A stretch of DNA of 64,000 nt from Membranipora membranacea (lineage: Eukaryota > Bryozoa > Gymnolaemata > Cheilostomatida > Membraniporidae), in the NCBI GenBank assembly GCA_914767715.1, contig OU612070.1:2995501-3059500 (forward strand). The letters run 5' to 3'. How positions within the stretch are numbered: the first letter of the stretch is position 1; the number at the start of each line of letters is the position of its first letter. This document shows, in pieces, positions 37,701-50,600 of the stretch. Under the pieces are notes generated by a model. That model did not search any database. It was not told the origin of the DNA and worked only from the letters and a program-made list of their open reading frames with translations. Both the position numbers and the translations under genes were made by a program.

Positions 37701-38211
37701 AACTGTGAACTTCAAGCCGAGGTTAGTAGCAAAGACCTGGAGAAATATATAATACAGCATCAACCATCATAAAGGGAACTCCACGATAAGATTGATAAAT
37801 CTTGATCAGCAAATTTAAGAAACGGAAATTAATAGCTAAAATATGATGGCCGGGTGACGCTAAGAACAAAGTGCTCTAACTTTACAGTAATATGATTTTT
37901 CTTTATATTTTCCAGTATGGTTCATTTTTTATCATTTTCTTTCTAAGCAACCATGCTCATTATGAATGAAGAGTGCCTAGGAGTGTGCTGGAACAATCAA
38001 CCCAGAAACCTGCCCCAGTTAAACCCGATCCAACAAATCCTGTGGCACCAATTACCTGAGAGTGAATAGCAAGCATAAGTTTATTGATGGTGGAAATATA
38101 TTTACCTACCATGGCAGTTTCCTTAAAGCTGATAGTTTTAAGCATAGTGGTGATAACGCGAACATCATCAAGTTTAGCAACCAGCAGGTGGTTATCATGA
38201 TCTCCTGTCAT
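34704..38211 (-). CDS. RAD1: RAD1, 9-1-1 checkpoint clamp subunit, complete, 6 exons
   Basis: Exons in transcript order: 38211-38110, 37736-37662, 37355-37172, 36756-36567, 36049-35951, 34884-34704. The coding length of 831 nt (276 aa) is close to the 282 aa of human RAD1. With RAD9 and HUS1 it forms the PCNA-like ring loaded at damaged or stalled DNA to activate ATR signalling in the nucleus. Family landmarks in order: LDDVRVITTMLKTISFKE, KFTVENHQCLQANVF, SVLLECLGIFGSSS, LNFDFTSGNVNNKIIM, MSPDKPYFR, SDLVDSFTCTQT, VSIRTDKRGFLSLQFMI and the C-terminal FVEYLCAPDEE. The start is the ATG giving MTGDHDN just before the first clamp strand. Every intron is GT-AG with matching phase. Intron 5 contains a LINE relic and a duplicated donor region. 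MRPL1 lies upstream on the same strand, 1.6 kb away. Confidence 0.95.
35200..35775 (+). pseudogene. Degenerate LINE reverse-transcriptase C-terminal fragment
   Basis: Plus-strand translation shows STKLNFIEALILPIFMYNIE (about 35270-35330) and RTERFLRSFIPTSIKVFN (about 35690-35750), typical of the C-terminal end of CR1/L2-like LINE ORF2 (the family's SFIPTAIRLLN-type ending), separated by stops and frameshifts. It lies antisense inside RAD1 intron 5. Confidence 0.65.
35910..35971 (-). repeat. Tandem duplication of RAD1 exon 5 end with its splice donor
   Basis: On the minus strand, TACTCAGACTCGATCATATAG with GTAAGTAGTGT is followed directly by TACTCAGACTCACTCGAATAG with GTGAGTGGTGT. Both contain a consensus-like donor, 31 bp apart. 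Only the first keeps the frame into exon 6, since reading through gives TAA at once. Confidence 0.8.
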
Positions 38212-39826
38212 AGTGTCACTAAGAAGGCAGCACCAGTATCAGCCAGGCCTGGTAATGAAAAGATAAAACATCATCATCATCGCATGATGAGAGTGGTCTG
38301 TCTTATGAGTGAATAATGTGTTGGCTATGATTTAGATCAACATTGTCCCAGTTTGCCTGCATTCTGAGTTTTCCCCTCCACAACGGCCTATCAGTGGAGG
38401 GGGTGTAATTCCTAATCATAATAGGAAGGAGCCAACTCGATCCATGTGTGTTTGGGCTGTTTGCCGACCAGAGGAGTTGTTGAATAATCTAGATGAGCTT
38501 ACAGCCAGCCCTTATTAGCGTTTGGGATGGCGATTGCTGTCGTAGGCGGTCGTTCAAGGATCTCGAACGCCACTAAGGGCTGGCTGTGGATGAGCTGACA
38601 AAGTCTACAATCATGGAAAAGACATACATTCATCTTCATCATATCTTGCTTTGGGACAAGTTCCCTCTGTGGATGCGGAGGGATATTCAAAAAGGTGCAT
38701 CAATACCAAACTTTTGCCATATCACTCCATCAACACAGTCGGTAAAACAAACGTCTTCTCATCTTGCCTATCACCAGGCTCACTTTGAGGGGCAAGAGAT
38801 TACAGTTACTAGAGAGAGAAGAGATTGATGGCAAATTTTTATGAAAACACACATAGTAGAACACTTTCTCTTTGGCAGTCCATCCATAACGAGTTGAGGT
38901 TAATGCTGTTGAGCTGTCTACAGCCTCATATATCGAGTATGCAGTCATTAAGAAGTGTCCAAGGAAGAGGATGGAAGGAAGGACTGAATTCTGGCTACGG
39001 CGGAGCAATTGTGCCACTTTGACAGAAGCCCTTCATAGGTGACTCAGTCCTACACTGATTACATGCTGACATCAAGATTACGCTAATATAAGCTTGTCTC
39101 TGATCTTTCATTTGGCGAGACGGCTACATGATGATATGCTCATAAACATCACATCAAAATGATACAGTTTATGGAATGAATTCCCATCAACATGGAAAGA
39201 GACATAGACATTTTTGAGGACAGCAGTACTTCCTTTGCTTGCATAATCTTGCTGCCTAACTGCAGCCATGTTGATCATGATATTTTCCCCTTTGCAAAAA
39301 ATTAGATAACGGCTAGACAAGTTTGCTAACAAATAACCATAAGGTGTCTCCGGCATATTCATGTATGAAGACGCAATCAGTTTGATCAATCAGCCCAAAT
39401 TGGATATGTAATCTCAAAATTTGCGAAGGAAAGAGAATGAAATTTTCCAGTGAAGAATTGGACTCCCAACTGTATGAGACAGTTTGAGTTGATTAAATTT
39501 GCATCAATCCCTCAATGTTGGGTGGAAAGAGAGAATAAATAACAGACAGACAGACAGACTTGGGGCATTACATATTTGTATTTTGTACCTTCAAAGATCA
39601 TCACATGGAAGACTATTAAAACTTGAAGCTCCACCTTACTTCAACCTATTTGGCGGGTCAACTACCTGCCATTGGAAGTGGCTAAGCCTGCAAAGACACA
39701 GCTGTTCACATATCTGAAGTAAATTGCAATCTAGCACTCCTTACAAATGTCAAGTGCATGGCATTGTCACATTCTGTGGATTTAGAACAGAATAGAAAAT
39801 AACAGGATTTTGTGAAGTTCTCAGAC
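38212..39826. other. Intergenic region between RAD1 and MRPL1
   Basis: No gene recognised. It holds the 89-bp hAT-like MITE at 38500-38588, a CATCATCATCATCGCATGATGA stretch near 38270 and a short (GACA)n run near 39545. Confidence 0.6.
38500..38588. mobile_element. 89-bp miniature hAT-type element
   Basis: Arms ACAGCCAGCCCTTA..GCGTT and their reverse complement, about 28 bp each, are flanked by the 8-bp repeat GATGAGCT (38492-38499, 38589-38596). The right end reads CACAGCC from outside, fitting the hAT CA start. Confidence 0.8.
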
Positions 39827-42800
39827 TCAGCGTTTTTTCGATGCTTTCTTTTTAGTAGGCGTTTCATCATCATCAGAGTCGTCATCTTCAGCTTTAGGCT
39901 CCGCCTCATCATCAGATAGCTCCGCCTCATCATCAGATAGCTCCGCTTCTTCCCCACTTAGCCCGAGATCTACTTTGAACTCCTCGGGGGATGGTGTGCA
40001 GTGTACTGTTGCCTCTAGGATAACGGAGCCTAAAAACAACAAGTATATTAACATCATTTACTTGCATTTCTTGGAGTTACTTCCTGAGTGTAGTGAGGGG
40101 ACAACTTCTGCCAAAATAATGCCGATAAACAATAGTAAGAGCACTGAGACAGATAACATTTTGTTATCCTTCTTTTACATCAGAGCCGAAAGAAAGCAGT
40201 AAAAAGTCTTACTTAGAGAAGGAATGTCTCTTTTACTCTCGAATTCATCAGCCCAGCATTTCCAGTTAGCTTCCAGTTCTTCTATTGGCATGTCAAGCTG
40301 TAATAAGAGTATGGAGAATATGGAGCAGACTGATTTAGGGTAAAGTAATACTGCCAACAAATAAAGAGGTGAAACATTTATTGAATAAATAAGTCTAAAG
40401 AGAACATATTCAACTGAACGCCCTATTCAATCAAACTGAACGCCTGCGAAAACTATCCGGCACACAAGCACTATAAAGTTTTGGTAACTGACCCTGCTTA
40501 TGGGTACAGTATAGCCTTAGTTACTTACTCTGCCAATTGGTACAGTAAGGGTGTGAGTGAGGGGATTGCGGAGCTCCAACTTCTTAGACTGATAGAATAT
40601 GCCGTTTGTATGTGTATTCATCATAGATTCCATGTCCCAGCCAGTTGTAACTGTGTTAGGGATAAAGAAGTAGATATTGTCACCACAAATTAACCCGCTT
40701 AGCTCATACTGAAACTACACAGTTTAGCATTGCTGAATTTTTCAGAGATATTCTGGGTACAGGCCTTTATAACCAAATAAGTATTCGCATCTCACCAAAC
40801 TCCAGCCAACAAGCCAACCAACCAGCTTCATTGCATCATAATGCATTTTCCCAACATTTCATATTGTGAAGAAAACCAAGTTACTGAGTTGATATTAGCA
40901 AAACAACTTGCTAGCTAGCGGGTGTGGGTTCATATCTTGTCCATTACCAAAAGTCGTTTCGACTTCCATTGATCACATAGTCCCTTCGGATCAGGACTTA
41001 AAATAATGGAGGTCTTCTGTATGTACAACAACATCGTACATGCAGGTAAAAGAACCATTGTGTATGGTTTAGCTCTGTACAGGAGGACGCTGTCACCAAC
41101 CACTGCAGCTCCGGTCTTGTATCTCTATGTTTCACACTGGGTTGAGGCTGTCAGTGTTTGAAGAGTGACGCTAACGACTTGGAAACATTATAGTCGTCAC
41201 TATACAACCGCTTCCAAAGCACGCACTCTGGTGCAGTCATCGTCTACATAGACGGACAACCTTTTTTTTAAAAAAAAGGTGAAGTATCATTGATTAACTT
41301 ACAAGCTTTTTTGGTTGGGAACACAGGCAGCTTAGTCTTTATGTTGAGTAATTCTGTGAGAAGATCAGCGGTACAGATCACAATCTCAATACCATCTTCC
41401 TCCAACACCAGCTCATCATTAGACAACTATGACACAATGATACAAGGGTAATACCATCATATGTATGTTTGTGCTTAGGTGACATAATACACCTCGAACA
41501 TGATCTAGAGAGGGTCTTTCAAAAACAAACTTCCCGCAAACAAGCTCCGATAGAGGATTCTCGATAAATCAACTCAAATTTCTTCTGTCGCCACAATGAT
41601 ATGTTGACAAGTGGACTTTCCAGAGTTAGAATTTTATAGAGGTTCAAACCAACACAGAAAATTAACTCTCCAAACATCATCAACTCTCAGAGTAGTTCAA
41701 ATTTCTTTATACTCCGAATTGTGATATCAGTAAAGCTAAGTGGAAATTGTGACTTGACTCTCATGAATTGACTTAAAAAATGAGACCACAAAAAAAGAAT
41801 ATTTCCATCACAGTTCAAATGCAAAGACACAGCTCTGAGTACAATTACCAGTCCCTCACCTGACTCAGTATCTGTTTGCCTCCTGACAGCTCGGCGTTGT
41901 ATTTTCTGGCAATCTCCAGATCATCTTCAGACCCGCTAACTGCGAGGATCCTCCTCTTGGGCTTACCCGTGTTAAATGCATGCGGTAATATAAGTGTACC
42001 TGTGTGCTCAGTAGTAAACTTTGTCTGTAATAAATTATGACACACCATAAATTAGGATTTAGGATTTCGGACTAGTAAGGCTTGTCATTTTGTAATCCAT
42101 AGTGCAGCTCCCTAAAAATTTCTGAAGCAAATCAGGGGACCATTTTAGTTTTATGTCTTGTCTGACCTATTTGGGAATCAAATTCAAGTTGCTTTGTTGG
42201 AATGTGGTCAATCTCAAACTAATCTTATGAATATTTAAATATCACAGCCAGCTTCTTGTTAAGATGAACCAACAGAGTAAATTAGTACATGTATTAAGTC
42301 AATAGCTGGCTGTTTGGCAGCGTGCAGATTATCAGATTGATTAACAGATTGGAGTGGGCTAATGCTGATATGCTAGTCCTTGTCCATCGGAAAGGAGTTT
42401 ATTTCCGCAAACATCCGCACTCTGACGGAAACAATCGCTTTGCATCAAACATTTGACTTGCACATACCTTCTTCTTAGTTCTCATGCAGAGTAAGAGCGT
42501 GGCAGTGACCACCCCACCAGGATTATTGAATATCTCAGGTACACAGGCTTGTCTATGATTTTCTATACAATCTATAATATAAAACATATTAGGGCGATTG
42601 CACTCCTGTATAGGACACACATAAGGTGAAACATATGATCATCAGACTCTGAGATTAAATCGCTTCACTGAATCATGGGGCGTCACAAAATTTAGTGACA
42701 TTGAAACATAACAGAAAGTCAGATGTGTTCTCCAAAAGAATTGAGAACACATAACATTTCCGAAAGAACTGGGATAAAAAAATCATAGGTGTAGAGTAAT

Positions 42801-44327
42801 CCATTCAGAGTATATCTGGGCTCTCTGGCACTCTGCAATATCCGCCCAACAAAAGTTGCTCATCATATTATATGCTTACCTTTGAAAGACCAGTATTTAG
42901 GTGGGTAGTCAGAGATTAAATATACATCATCTACAGGTCTCGTCTTATTAAACCCCTCAGTTGGTCTCAGTCTCTCTTGTCTGATCAAAGTATCATGAAT
43001 AGACATGTGTATATTATTCAGTAAAACCACAGGCAGGAGTTGTCTCCTGAAACTTTACAACCAAGGAGCAGCCAACGTCCTATTAAGGTTCATTGTTCTG
43101 AAGATATATAGCCAAGTAAAAGTCAACAAAATACAACTCCTTCAATATAGTGCAGTGTGATGACAATGCCATCGACAGTTGGTGAGGTGGACAAGGGTGG
43201 GAACACTTGTTTCAGCTTGAAGAGCTATGACATCACACTGGGTGGTGGTCCAGTGGACTCAAAAGAGGTAATCATCATCTGGAGTTTGATTCAAAAACAC
43301 TGTCACCAACCAGTTAGCAGAGTCAAAATATCAAACAGAACACCCACCAAGTGAACATTGTAACAATGAGTATGTTTAGTCTGATCAAATTTATACATGT
43401 ATAGCAGATTGGAGTATACTTCAATCCAATGGTATGTCATCATTTCAGGGAGGCATAAGGGCTGATAAATCTGATGCCCCACCGTTTTTGTAATAGCTTT
43501 TCCACTTGTTCCACAGTAAGAATGATCTTTGGTTCGTGTTTTACTTTCATCACTAAAGGCATATCCAGTTCTTCCTCTGCTTTTCTGACCCTTCCTCCTC
43601 CTTTACCTTTATCCACCACAGTGGTGGATATACATCTGTGACAGAAGGGGGTAACATTGCTGTTGCTTACTGTCAATCTACTGATATGCCGAGCTGAAAA
43701 GTATATAAAGTAATGTGATCAGGGTTCAGGGGCAGTGAGAGTAGGTCTAACAAAATCCTGACTGAATATTCGGGGTAGTGCACTTTAAAAAATATCAAAA
43801 TCCTGCTAGCATTCATGACAAGTTGGCAGACCCAGAAATCTGGAGATCTCCGCGGATGAACTCCGGGCCCGGAGTACCACATAGCGCACGCAATAGGGGT
43901 GATTTTTTTTAGCCCAACACGTTTGTCATATTTCTAAGCTAAAACTTGAGCGATTTTTTACCTAATTTTATAAGATAATGATTAAGTTGTACCTTTGCCC
44001 TTGCAGTAGTGTTAGGCCAGGTAAAGATATTGAGTAGCTGCTGCATACAAGCAGTTATGGTAAACCAAATACATAGGTATTTGAACTGTGGAGGTAGGAA
44101 AACATAGTTTCCCTCCCTTGCAAAATGATGCTTTCAACAAAATTTCTGGGTGAAGGGAAGCTGAAAAAAGGGAGCCTCCCTACCAAATAGGGAGAATTGA
44201 CAGGTATGCCTGCTAGGTATCCACATTTTGTAGAAGAGTAGATTCTGTGCTGTGGGGAGAATACTCCCTGTAGCAAGTAACCAATCCAATCATGGTCAAA
44301 CTTACCAAGGGTATGTAGTGGATGCAT
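39827..44327 (-). CDS. MRPL1: Mitochondrial large-subunit ribosomal protein L1 (uL1m), 9 exons
   Basis: Exons in transcript order: 44327-44306, 43693-43483, 42980-42880, 42571-42468, 42024-41860, 41426-41303, 40650-40529, 40297-40213, 40029-39827. The total of 1137 nt encodes 378 aa, all phases agreeing. The start gives MHPLHTLARHISRLTVSN, Arg/Ser-rich and without acidic residues, as expected of a mitochondrial presequence. Family landmarks: PVDDVYLISDYPP, PGGVVTATLLLCM, then the L1 core LPHAFNTGKPKRRILAVSG, ARKYNAELSGGKQIL, IEIVICTADLLTELL and LTVPIGRLDMPIEELEANW. uL1 forms the mobile L1 stalk at the E site of the mitoribosome. The exon 2 donor (AACG/GTGGGG) is weak and is the least certain join. 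The C-terminus carries a tandem ELSDDEA acidic repeat and a Lys-rich end (KKKASKKR). FAM98 starts divergently 359 bp away. Confidence 0.9.
40870..41259 (+). repeat. tRNA-related SINE with conserved central domain, MRPL1 intron 6
   Basis: A B-box-like GTGGGTTCATATC near 40925 is followed by CTTCGGATCAGGACTTAAAA, GGAGGTCTTCTGTATGTAC and CATGCAGGTAAAAGAACC. The same blocks occur in the 54040-54330 repeat. A 22-bp A/T palindrome (ACC..GGT) lies at 41260-41281 just after it. Confidence 0.65.
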
Positions 44328-44686
44328 GTCCTTCCCTGTCAAGTGTATGTGATAGATCTTTTCTCTCAATTGTTGATCTAACTCCAGTAAGTAGAGAATC
44401 TGTAAGTAAATGTGCTACAACAAACTCTTAGACTAGTGAGAGAAAAAAGCAAATTTCATTTAGCTGCAGCATGAGAATACTATTTGGATGCAAATTGGGG
44501 AATGAGTGGGCCTGAACCCATCCTCAAAAGGAAGATTAAAGCAAAGTATGACCATCTACTATTAATTGTAGCGAGGCTGATTTTTACCTTTGTATGGCTA
44601 AAGTAAGAAAAAATATAATAAAACAAAGATAGATTTAACCAGGGATTTACATTCTCCCTGATTTAACATTCTTTCTTACATCTGCA
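44328..44686. promoter_or_regulatory. Divergent MRPL1/FAM98 promoter interval
   Basis: The start codons of MRPL1 (minus, 44327) and FAM98 (plus, 44687) face away from each other with 359 bp between them, so both 5' UTRs and promoters must fit here. The interval is AT-rich, with no TATA-box placement I would defend and no CpG cluster. The MRPL1 frame is open upstream without an ATG. Confidence 0.6.
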
Positions 44687-47600
44687 ATGGAGAATGATAT
44701 TTTAGATTCTTTAGATGACATAGGGTGAGTAAATTGTTCAGAGGAATTGCCAGATTCAATCAATTAATTGAATGTTGATTTCCATGATGATTCATTAAAA
44801 AATGTTATTCATTATTTAATTAATATTTATGATATTATTAGTTTAGTAGTTGTACCACTTTATATATGATCTTGTACATTACTCAGTCATTTTGTTATTT
44901 TATTGTTTGTCATAACACTACTGTGCTCCATAAGACTTTTTTATTTGCTAACCAAAACTGCAGTAGACCTAGCTATGCTCAGAGTCAGCTCTGCTGTAGT
45001 GCAAGGTATATAATCATTCTGCGCATGCTCAGCTCTGGGCATGAGCTGATCTCTGCAAAATTGAGTCTCGGAACTCCGAAGCCATCTGATTGGCTACCTG
45101 CTCTGGTGACATACTTCCCAAAGCGTGCGGATTTGTTATCAATAGTTATCCTCTCTTGTCATTATTAGCTGAATTTGATTGACAGTTTATGCAATGAACT
45201 AAACCTCCAGGAAGAACAACTCATAGTTAAGCTGGCTGCTGATTGGCTAATTCCGAAAAATTGAAAAATGATGTGCATGCATAAATAATGGTCACTTGAA
45301 ATTAGAGAGTGATCAGTAAAAAATGAAATTGCAATCACTAGGAGTAATTGTTTATGATGAAACATGGTTATGAGGGATAACAGGACTCATACCTTCAACT
45401 GCCTGTCCAACATTCCATGATTTAGAGTCAGATGACACATTCCTCAGCATATCTTGCTTGTATATGCTGATTTTAATGAGTTTTTCATCATTTTACAATC
45501 AAAATGTGAATGTTCAATGTATTAACCTGCAAGGTATATGTTCTTTGCAATATAGCCCATAGCCACATGTTTTTAGATTGATCAATTATGGGTTCTGCAT
45601 AGAGATTCCCGGATTTATAGAGTGAAAAATTAACATTTTAATGACTTTTCTCTGCATTATTTTTGAGGTTTAAGCATTGTATATCTGCAAAGGATGGCAC
45701 CTCAACTGTCAATGAGCATCTTTTCTATAGTTCCATGTCTCAGTTTAGTGAAATAAACCAACAGTTATGAGAATATTTGGTGTCAACACCATGGCCATCA
45801 AGCCTCATCACTAAGCATATTCACAGAATTGCGGTTATTTTCTAGTGAGTCAGTGTATTCAGTGTAACCCACCCCTAATTGCTACAAAAGAACTTGGGCT
45901 ATCATGGAGTTATGTTTCCAATTTAGTGTGTTTTTTGAGAGGACAACTCTGAACCAACTGCACACACCTCAATTGGTCATGTGACTGCAGTTGTTCTTCC
46001 TGGAGGTTTATTTCATTGGTTTATGGAGGGGATATCCCATTTCCACTTTCCAAAGTTGCAATCAGAACCCAAACTTAACTCATTGTTCTTGCACATGCGC
46101 AAATTCAAGTCACGCATGATACATACTTAGCCTTACGACACCTGCTTTGTGGTAATGATAGCCTAGATTATCAGTGATCTACATGCCCAGTCAGATCACG
46201 AGAGTCAGTATGGTATATAATAGACTGCAGGTAGTAAATAGGGAAAGACAGATAAGAGTGCTGCATAAGAACTCAGGCTACATCCGAGAATGCGCAGGAA
46301 AGGGGCATTAATAATCACGCTGTCTTAGGGAGGAGAAGATAATGATAGAAGACAAAGAAGTTGCACCAATACTGGACACCGCAGCACATCTCATGTAAGT
46401 TGAATACACTACATGGTGTCAGGAGTAAACTAGAGAGTATTAGTGAAGGTTTTGATCTAAGTGGCAGGGGAGGCCATATTTGAGAGAGAGGAATAGTGAG
46501 GTCTATGAATCAATAACCGACATTGATCACGTTACAAACATGGACAATAAATTTGGAAGGAGTGTTAAGACTCCAGTGTTTAGCATGGAGAATGGTGCTG
46601 AGTTGGAATTTTGGAGGAAGTTTATCAGACGTTTTGAAATAGCTGTGATTGGTGCAGGGTTAAGATACAAGGACAGTGATGGAGTTAGGTCCAGGAGACA
46701 GGCAGAAGATAGTCAAGTAGAGAAGTTTCAAATCGAGCAGAGAAAGATGTAGATGCCGTGCAATATGAGCAACTGAAATCGGCGTTTGACAACAATTTTG
46801 CAAGCAGAGAAAACATAGTCGCGACCAGACACAGGTTCTTGTGTATGGAGCAGAGGAGAGATGAGAGATTAGACAAGTATATAGCAGATGGGGCGGATAT
46901 ACAGATGGGACATGCAGATGGGGCGGATTGGAAGAAGAGATGAGCACCCTCATTGTTATCAAAGGAATGCATGTAGATAAGATAAGAGGTGAGCTGCTGT
47001 TGAAAAAGGAGTTAACTTTAGCCAAGGTGAAAAACATGTGCAGTAGATATGAATCAGCCCAGGCTGCAGCCAAAATTATCAAGTCAGGAGAATCTAAGCC
47101 CGTTTCAGAAGTTGAAGTTAGTCAGGAGAACTCCACAGTCGATAAAGGGCAAGCAGATATAGACAGGGTAGGAGCAAGTAGTTTTAGTTCAGGATTCAGA
47201 GATCGTGGAGGGAGCAGAGGCTGGGGCAGAGGTCGAGGTTGTTGGACATGTGGACGCTACGGGGGTCATGATTACAGATCGTGTGCGGAGAAGGTGAGGA
47301 ATGAGAAAGGAGAAAAGAGTGGTCAAAGGGAGGCCCCAAAATGTTACGTGTGTGGAGAGCCTTCGCACATAGCTAAATTCTGTCCAAACAAGTTTGCAGG
47401 CAGAGAAACAGGAAAAGGAAAGATAAATGCTGTAGCAGGATACTCCAGCGATGAATCGTTATGACTAGGAAGGAAGAAAGACAATGAATTTGAAATCAAG
47501 CTGAGATCTTCTAAGAAGATGGTTAAATTCATTGTGGATACTGGAGCAGATGTGACAGTTATTAACAGGGAGACGGCGCAGAGGCTAGGATTAGATATGC

Positions 47601-50600
47601 GTCCGACTAGACGTGATTTTAGAAGAGCAGATGGGAGTAAATTAGAGATTCACTTCAAGGCTTACCTTCCCCTTATCTCTGCATGGGGTCAAGAAGTAAG
47701 AGGTAAAGCGTACATCCTAGAAGGGGCACGTAACAATTTACTAGGAAAGCCAGAGATTCGGAAGTTCAAATTAGTGAAGACAATAAGGAGCATTAGCGAG
47801 GAGGTAGAGTTGAAGCATCCTAAGTTATTCGGTAAATTGGGAGTATTAGCTGATGTGTTCAAGATAAAAATCAAGGAGGGCGCAAATCTGTTGTGCTTGA
47901 ACGTCCCACGAAGGTTACCTATAGGATTGAGAAAGGCCACAAAGGATGAGTTAGAAAGGATGGAGGAGTTGGGTGTTGTAGAGAAGGTAGAGAAGCTCAC
48001 TTCTTGGTGTTCTGGCATGGTGGTAGCCCCTAAGTCTAATGGAAAGGTCAGAATATGCGTTGATCTGACCCAACTGAATAAGAGTGTGATGAGGGAGACG
48101 TATCCATTACCCCATCTGGAAGACACCCTTGCATCGTTAGAAGGCAGTCGATACTTTAGCAAGATGGATGCAAACTCAGGATTCTGGCAGATTGATTTGG
48201 CGGAGGAGTCAAGAGAGTATACCACTTTAATAAGACCTTTTGGTCGTTATCAATACCTGAAAATGCTGTTTGGAATTTCGGCTGCACCGGAGTTTTTCCA
48301 AAGGCAAATGAACAAAATATTAGATACTAACAGGAGTGGTGTGTATGATGGACAACATGTTGGTTGTTGGAAAGAGCAAGGAGGAGCATGATACAAGATT
48401 AGCGGAAATTTTGAAGAAAGTCAAAGAAGCGGGGATGACATTAAACAAAGAGAAGTGTGTATTCGGAGTTCAGGAAGTGAAATTTCTGGGGCACATACTG
48501 ACTAAGAAAGGTATAGGAGTGGATCCGGAGAAGGAAAAGGCCATCCGCGAAGTGCCGGCACCGACTGATAGGAAGGGGTTGCAGAGATTTTTAGCTATGG
48601 TGAACTACTTGGGTAGATTCAGCCCTCTCATATCAGAAGTAGAGGTGCCTCTGAGAGAATTAGACAGGAAAAAGAATGATTGGATATGGCTAGAGATACA
48701 TCAGAGGAGTTTTGATAAGGTTAAGGAGCTGATGACACATAATAAAAGTAACAGGGTAACGGCTGACGCCAGTTGTCATTCTCTGGAGGCGGCGCTGTTA
48801 CAGGATCAGAGAGATAGAGAATGGAAACCAGTGGCTTACGCCCCTAGGAAGCTTACACATGCTGAAAAGAGATATGGTCAATTTGAGAAGGAGGCCCTGG
48901 CGAGCACATGAGCATGTGAAAAGTTTGACTTTTATTTAGTTGGAAGACATTTTGAAGTAAAGACAGACCACAAGCCATTGATTCCTCTGCTTGGGTCTAA
49001 AGATTTGTCAGAACTGCTGCTGAGGATTCAACGGTTTAAGATGAGACTTATGAGATATGACCATAAAATTTTCCATACACCTGGGAGTAAAATGTTTATT
49101 GCTGATTTACTCTCAAGGCCACCGACCGAACAACAAGTAGCTAGGATTGCAAGGGCGGAAATGCACATTAGGACAATGATATCTGCGGAAGGAGATGCGT
49201 TGGTGGAAGAGATAAAGAGACACGCCGAAGAAGATGAAGATTATCAGGTGATTTTGAAGGCTATGAAAGAGGAGTGGCCGAAAACAGTAAAGGGAGAGCT
49301 GAAGAAGGTGAAGGGCAACATGGATCTTCTGAGTGAGAAAGACGGCCTAATTGTGATGAACTCCAGACTGTACATTCCTACAGCAATGCGCGAGAACATG
49401 CTGCTGCGCTTACATTCCGGTCCCCAGGGTATGGTCAAAACGTATCGCAGGAGTCAAGACTCGGTGTGGTGGCCGTCTAAAGGAAAGGAGATTATTGAGA
49501 TGGTAGAAGAATGCCCGAAATGTATTAAATTTAGACGAATGAGGAATCTTCCATTACACCAAACGGAGCTGCCAGAAGCTCCGTGGAGTCATGTAGCTTC
49601 GAATTTGTTTGAGTTTAGAGGGAAGGTCTATGCTTTGTTTGTTGACTACTACTCCCGGTGGATTGAAGATGTAGAGATGAGTGGACAAACAGGGGCGGAA
49701 TTGGCTAAGAAGATCAGACCAGTTATTACGAGGTATGGAGCCCCAGATAGGATAAGGACGTATAATGGCCCTTGTTATGTTTCTAAAGAGTGGAGAGATT
49801 TGATGGATGAATATAGCATTATCCATGTTACTAGCAGACCTGGGTCCAAGTCATCGCAAGTCAAGCCAATTCATTGTCGATGTCAAGTCACATTCACACC
49901 AAGTCAAGTCAATTGGTGTCTATTTTTTTCGCCGTCAAGTCATGATTTTTGTAAGTCAAAGATGGGTGACTTACAAGTCATGGCAAAGTCACGCTCATTA
50001 ACCGTGAAAATCAACTTGGAATTTATTTCAATCCCGGGTGACTCCAAATCGTGGAGGAGTTAGTTAGGTCCTCAGGAGTTGCTCTACTAATCGGGATTTG
50101 CTCCCCCTCCCCACAAACGGAAGAAGGTATGGGTGTGTACGCAATTCAGCATTGTTACTTCATTGTATATATGTACCTTTATTGTGTCAATGATGACAAA
50201 TGAAATGTTTCATGCTGTAAAAAGATGAGCTGGTGGAGGATAAATAAATAAACACAGACTAAGATTGATCACTATTTGTTAAGGACGGATAAAACGTTCT
50301 CTCTGAAAAGGTTTTTGCATCTGCCTGTTTTTAATGTCTCTAAGGTCATGAGAGGTTTGTCGATGGCAGTGGCTACTAGCCTCCATGACTCGTTATGCAT
50401 GTGACTCGAATAATATCGTTCGGTTTAGTGAATTCAAGCTTTGACAACTTACCACCAGTTTTCGTGACTCGTATGAGTTGTTGGCGATCTTTCACGGTCA
50501 TGGTGTGACAACAACAATGAACATCATCATCGTACATGGAGGATCATGTGCTGTTTTGAAACCTCTACATCCCTTGACTGATGGAATAGAGCACCCAGAG

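Noticed and set aside
44055-44369. 104-codon minus-strand ORF read as one MRPL1 exon
   Set aside because: It begins at TTG and runs past a GTAAGT donor at 44305 into intron; only 44306-44327 is needed as coding exon 1.
46660-47082. Minus-strand ORFs opposite gag and pol (also 47689-48225)
   Set aside because: Shadows of the retrotransposon frames; no motifs of their own.
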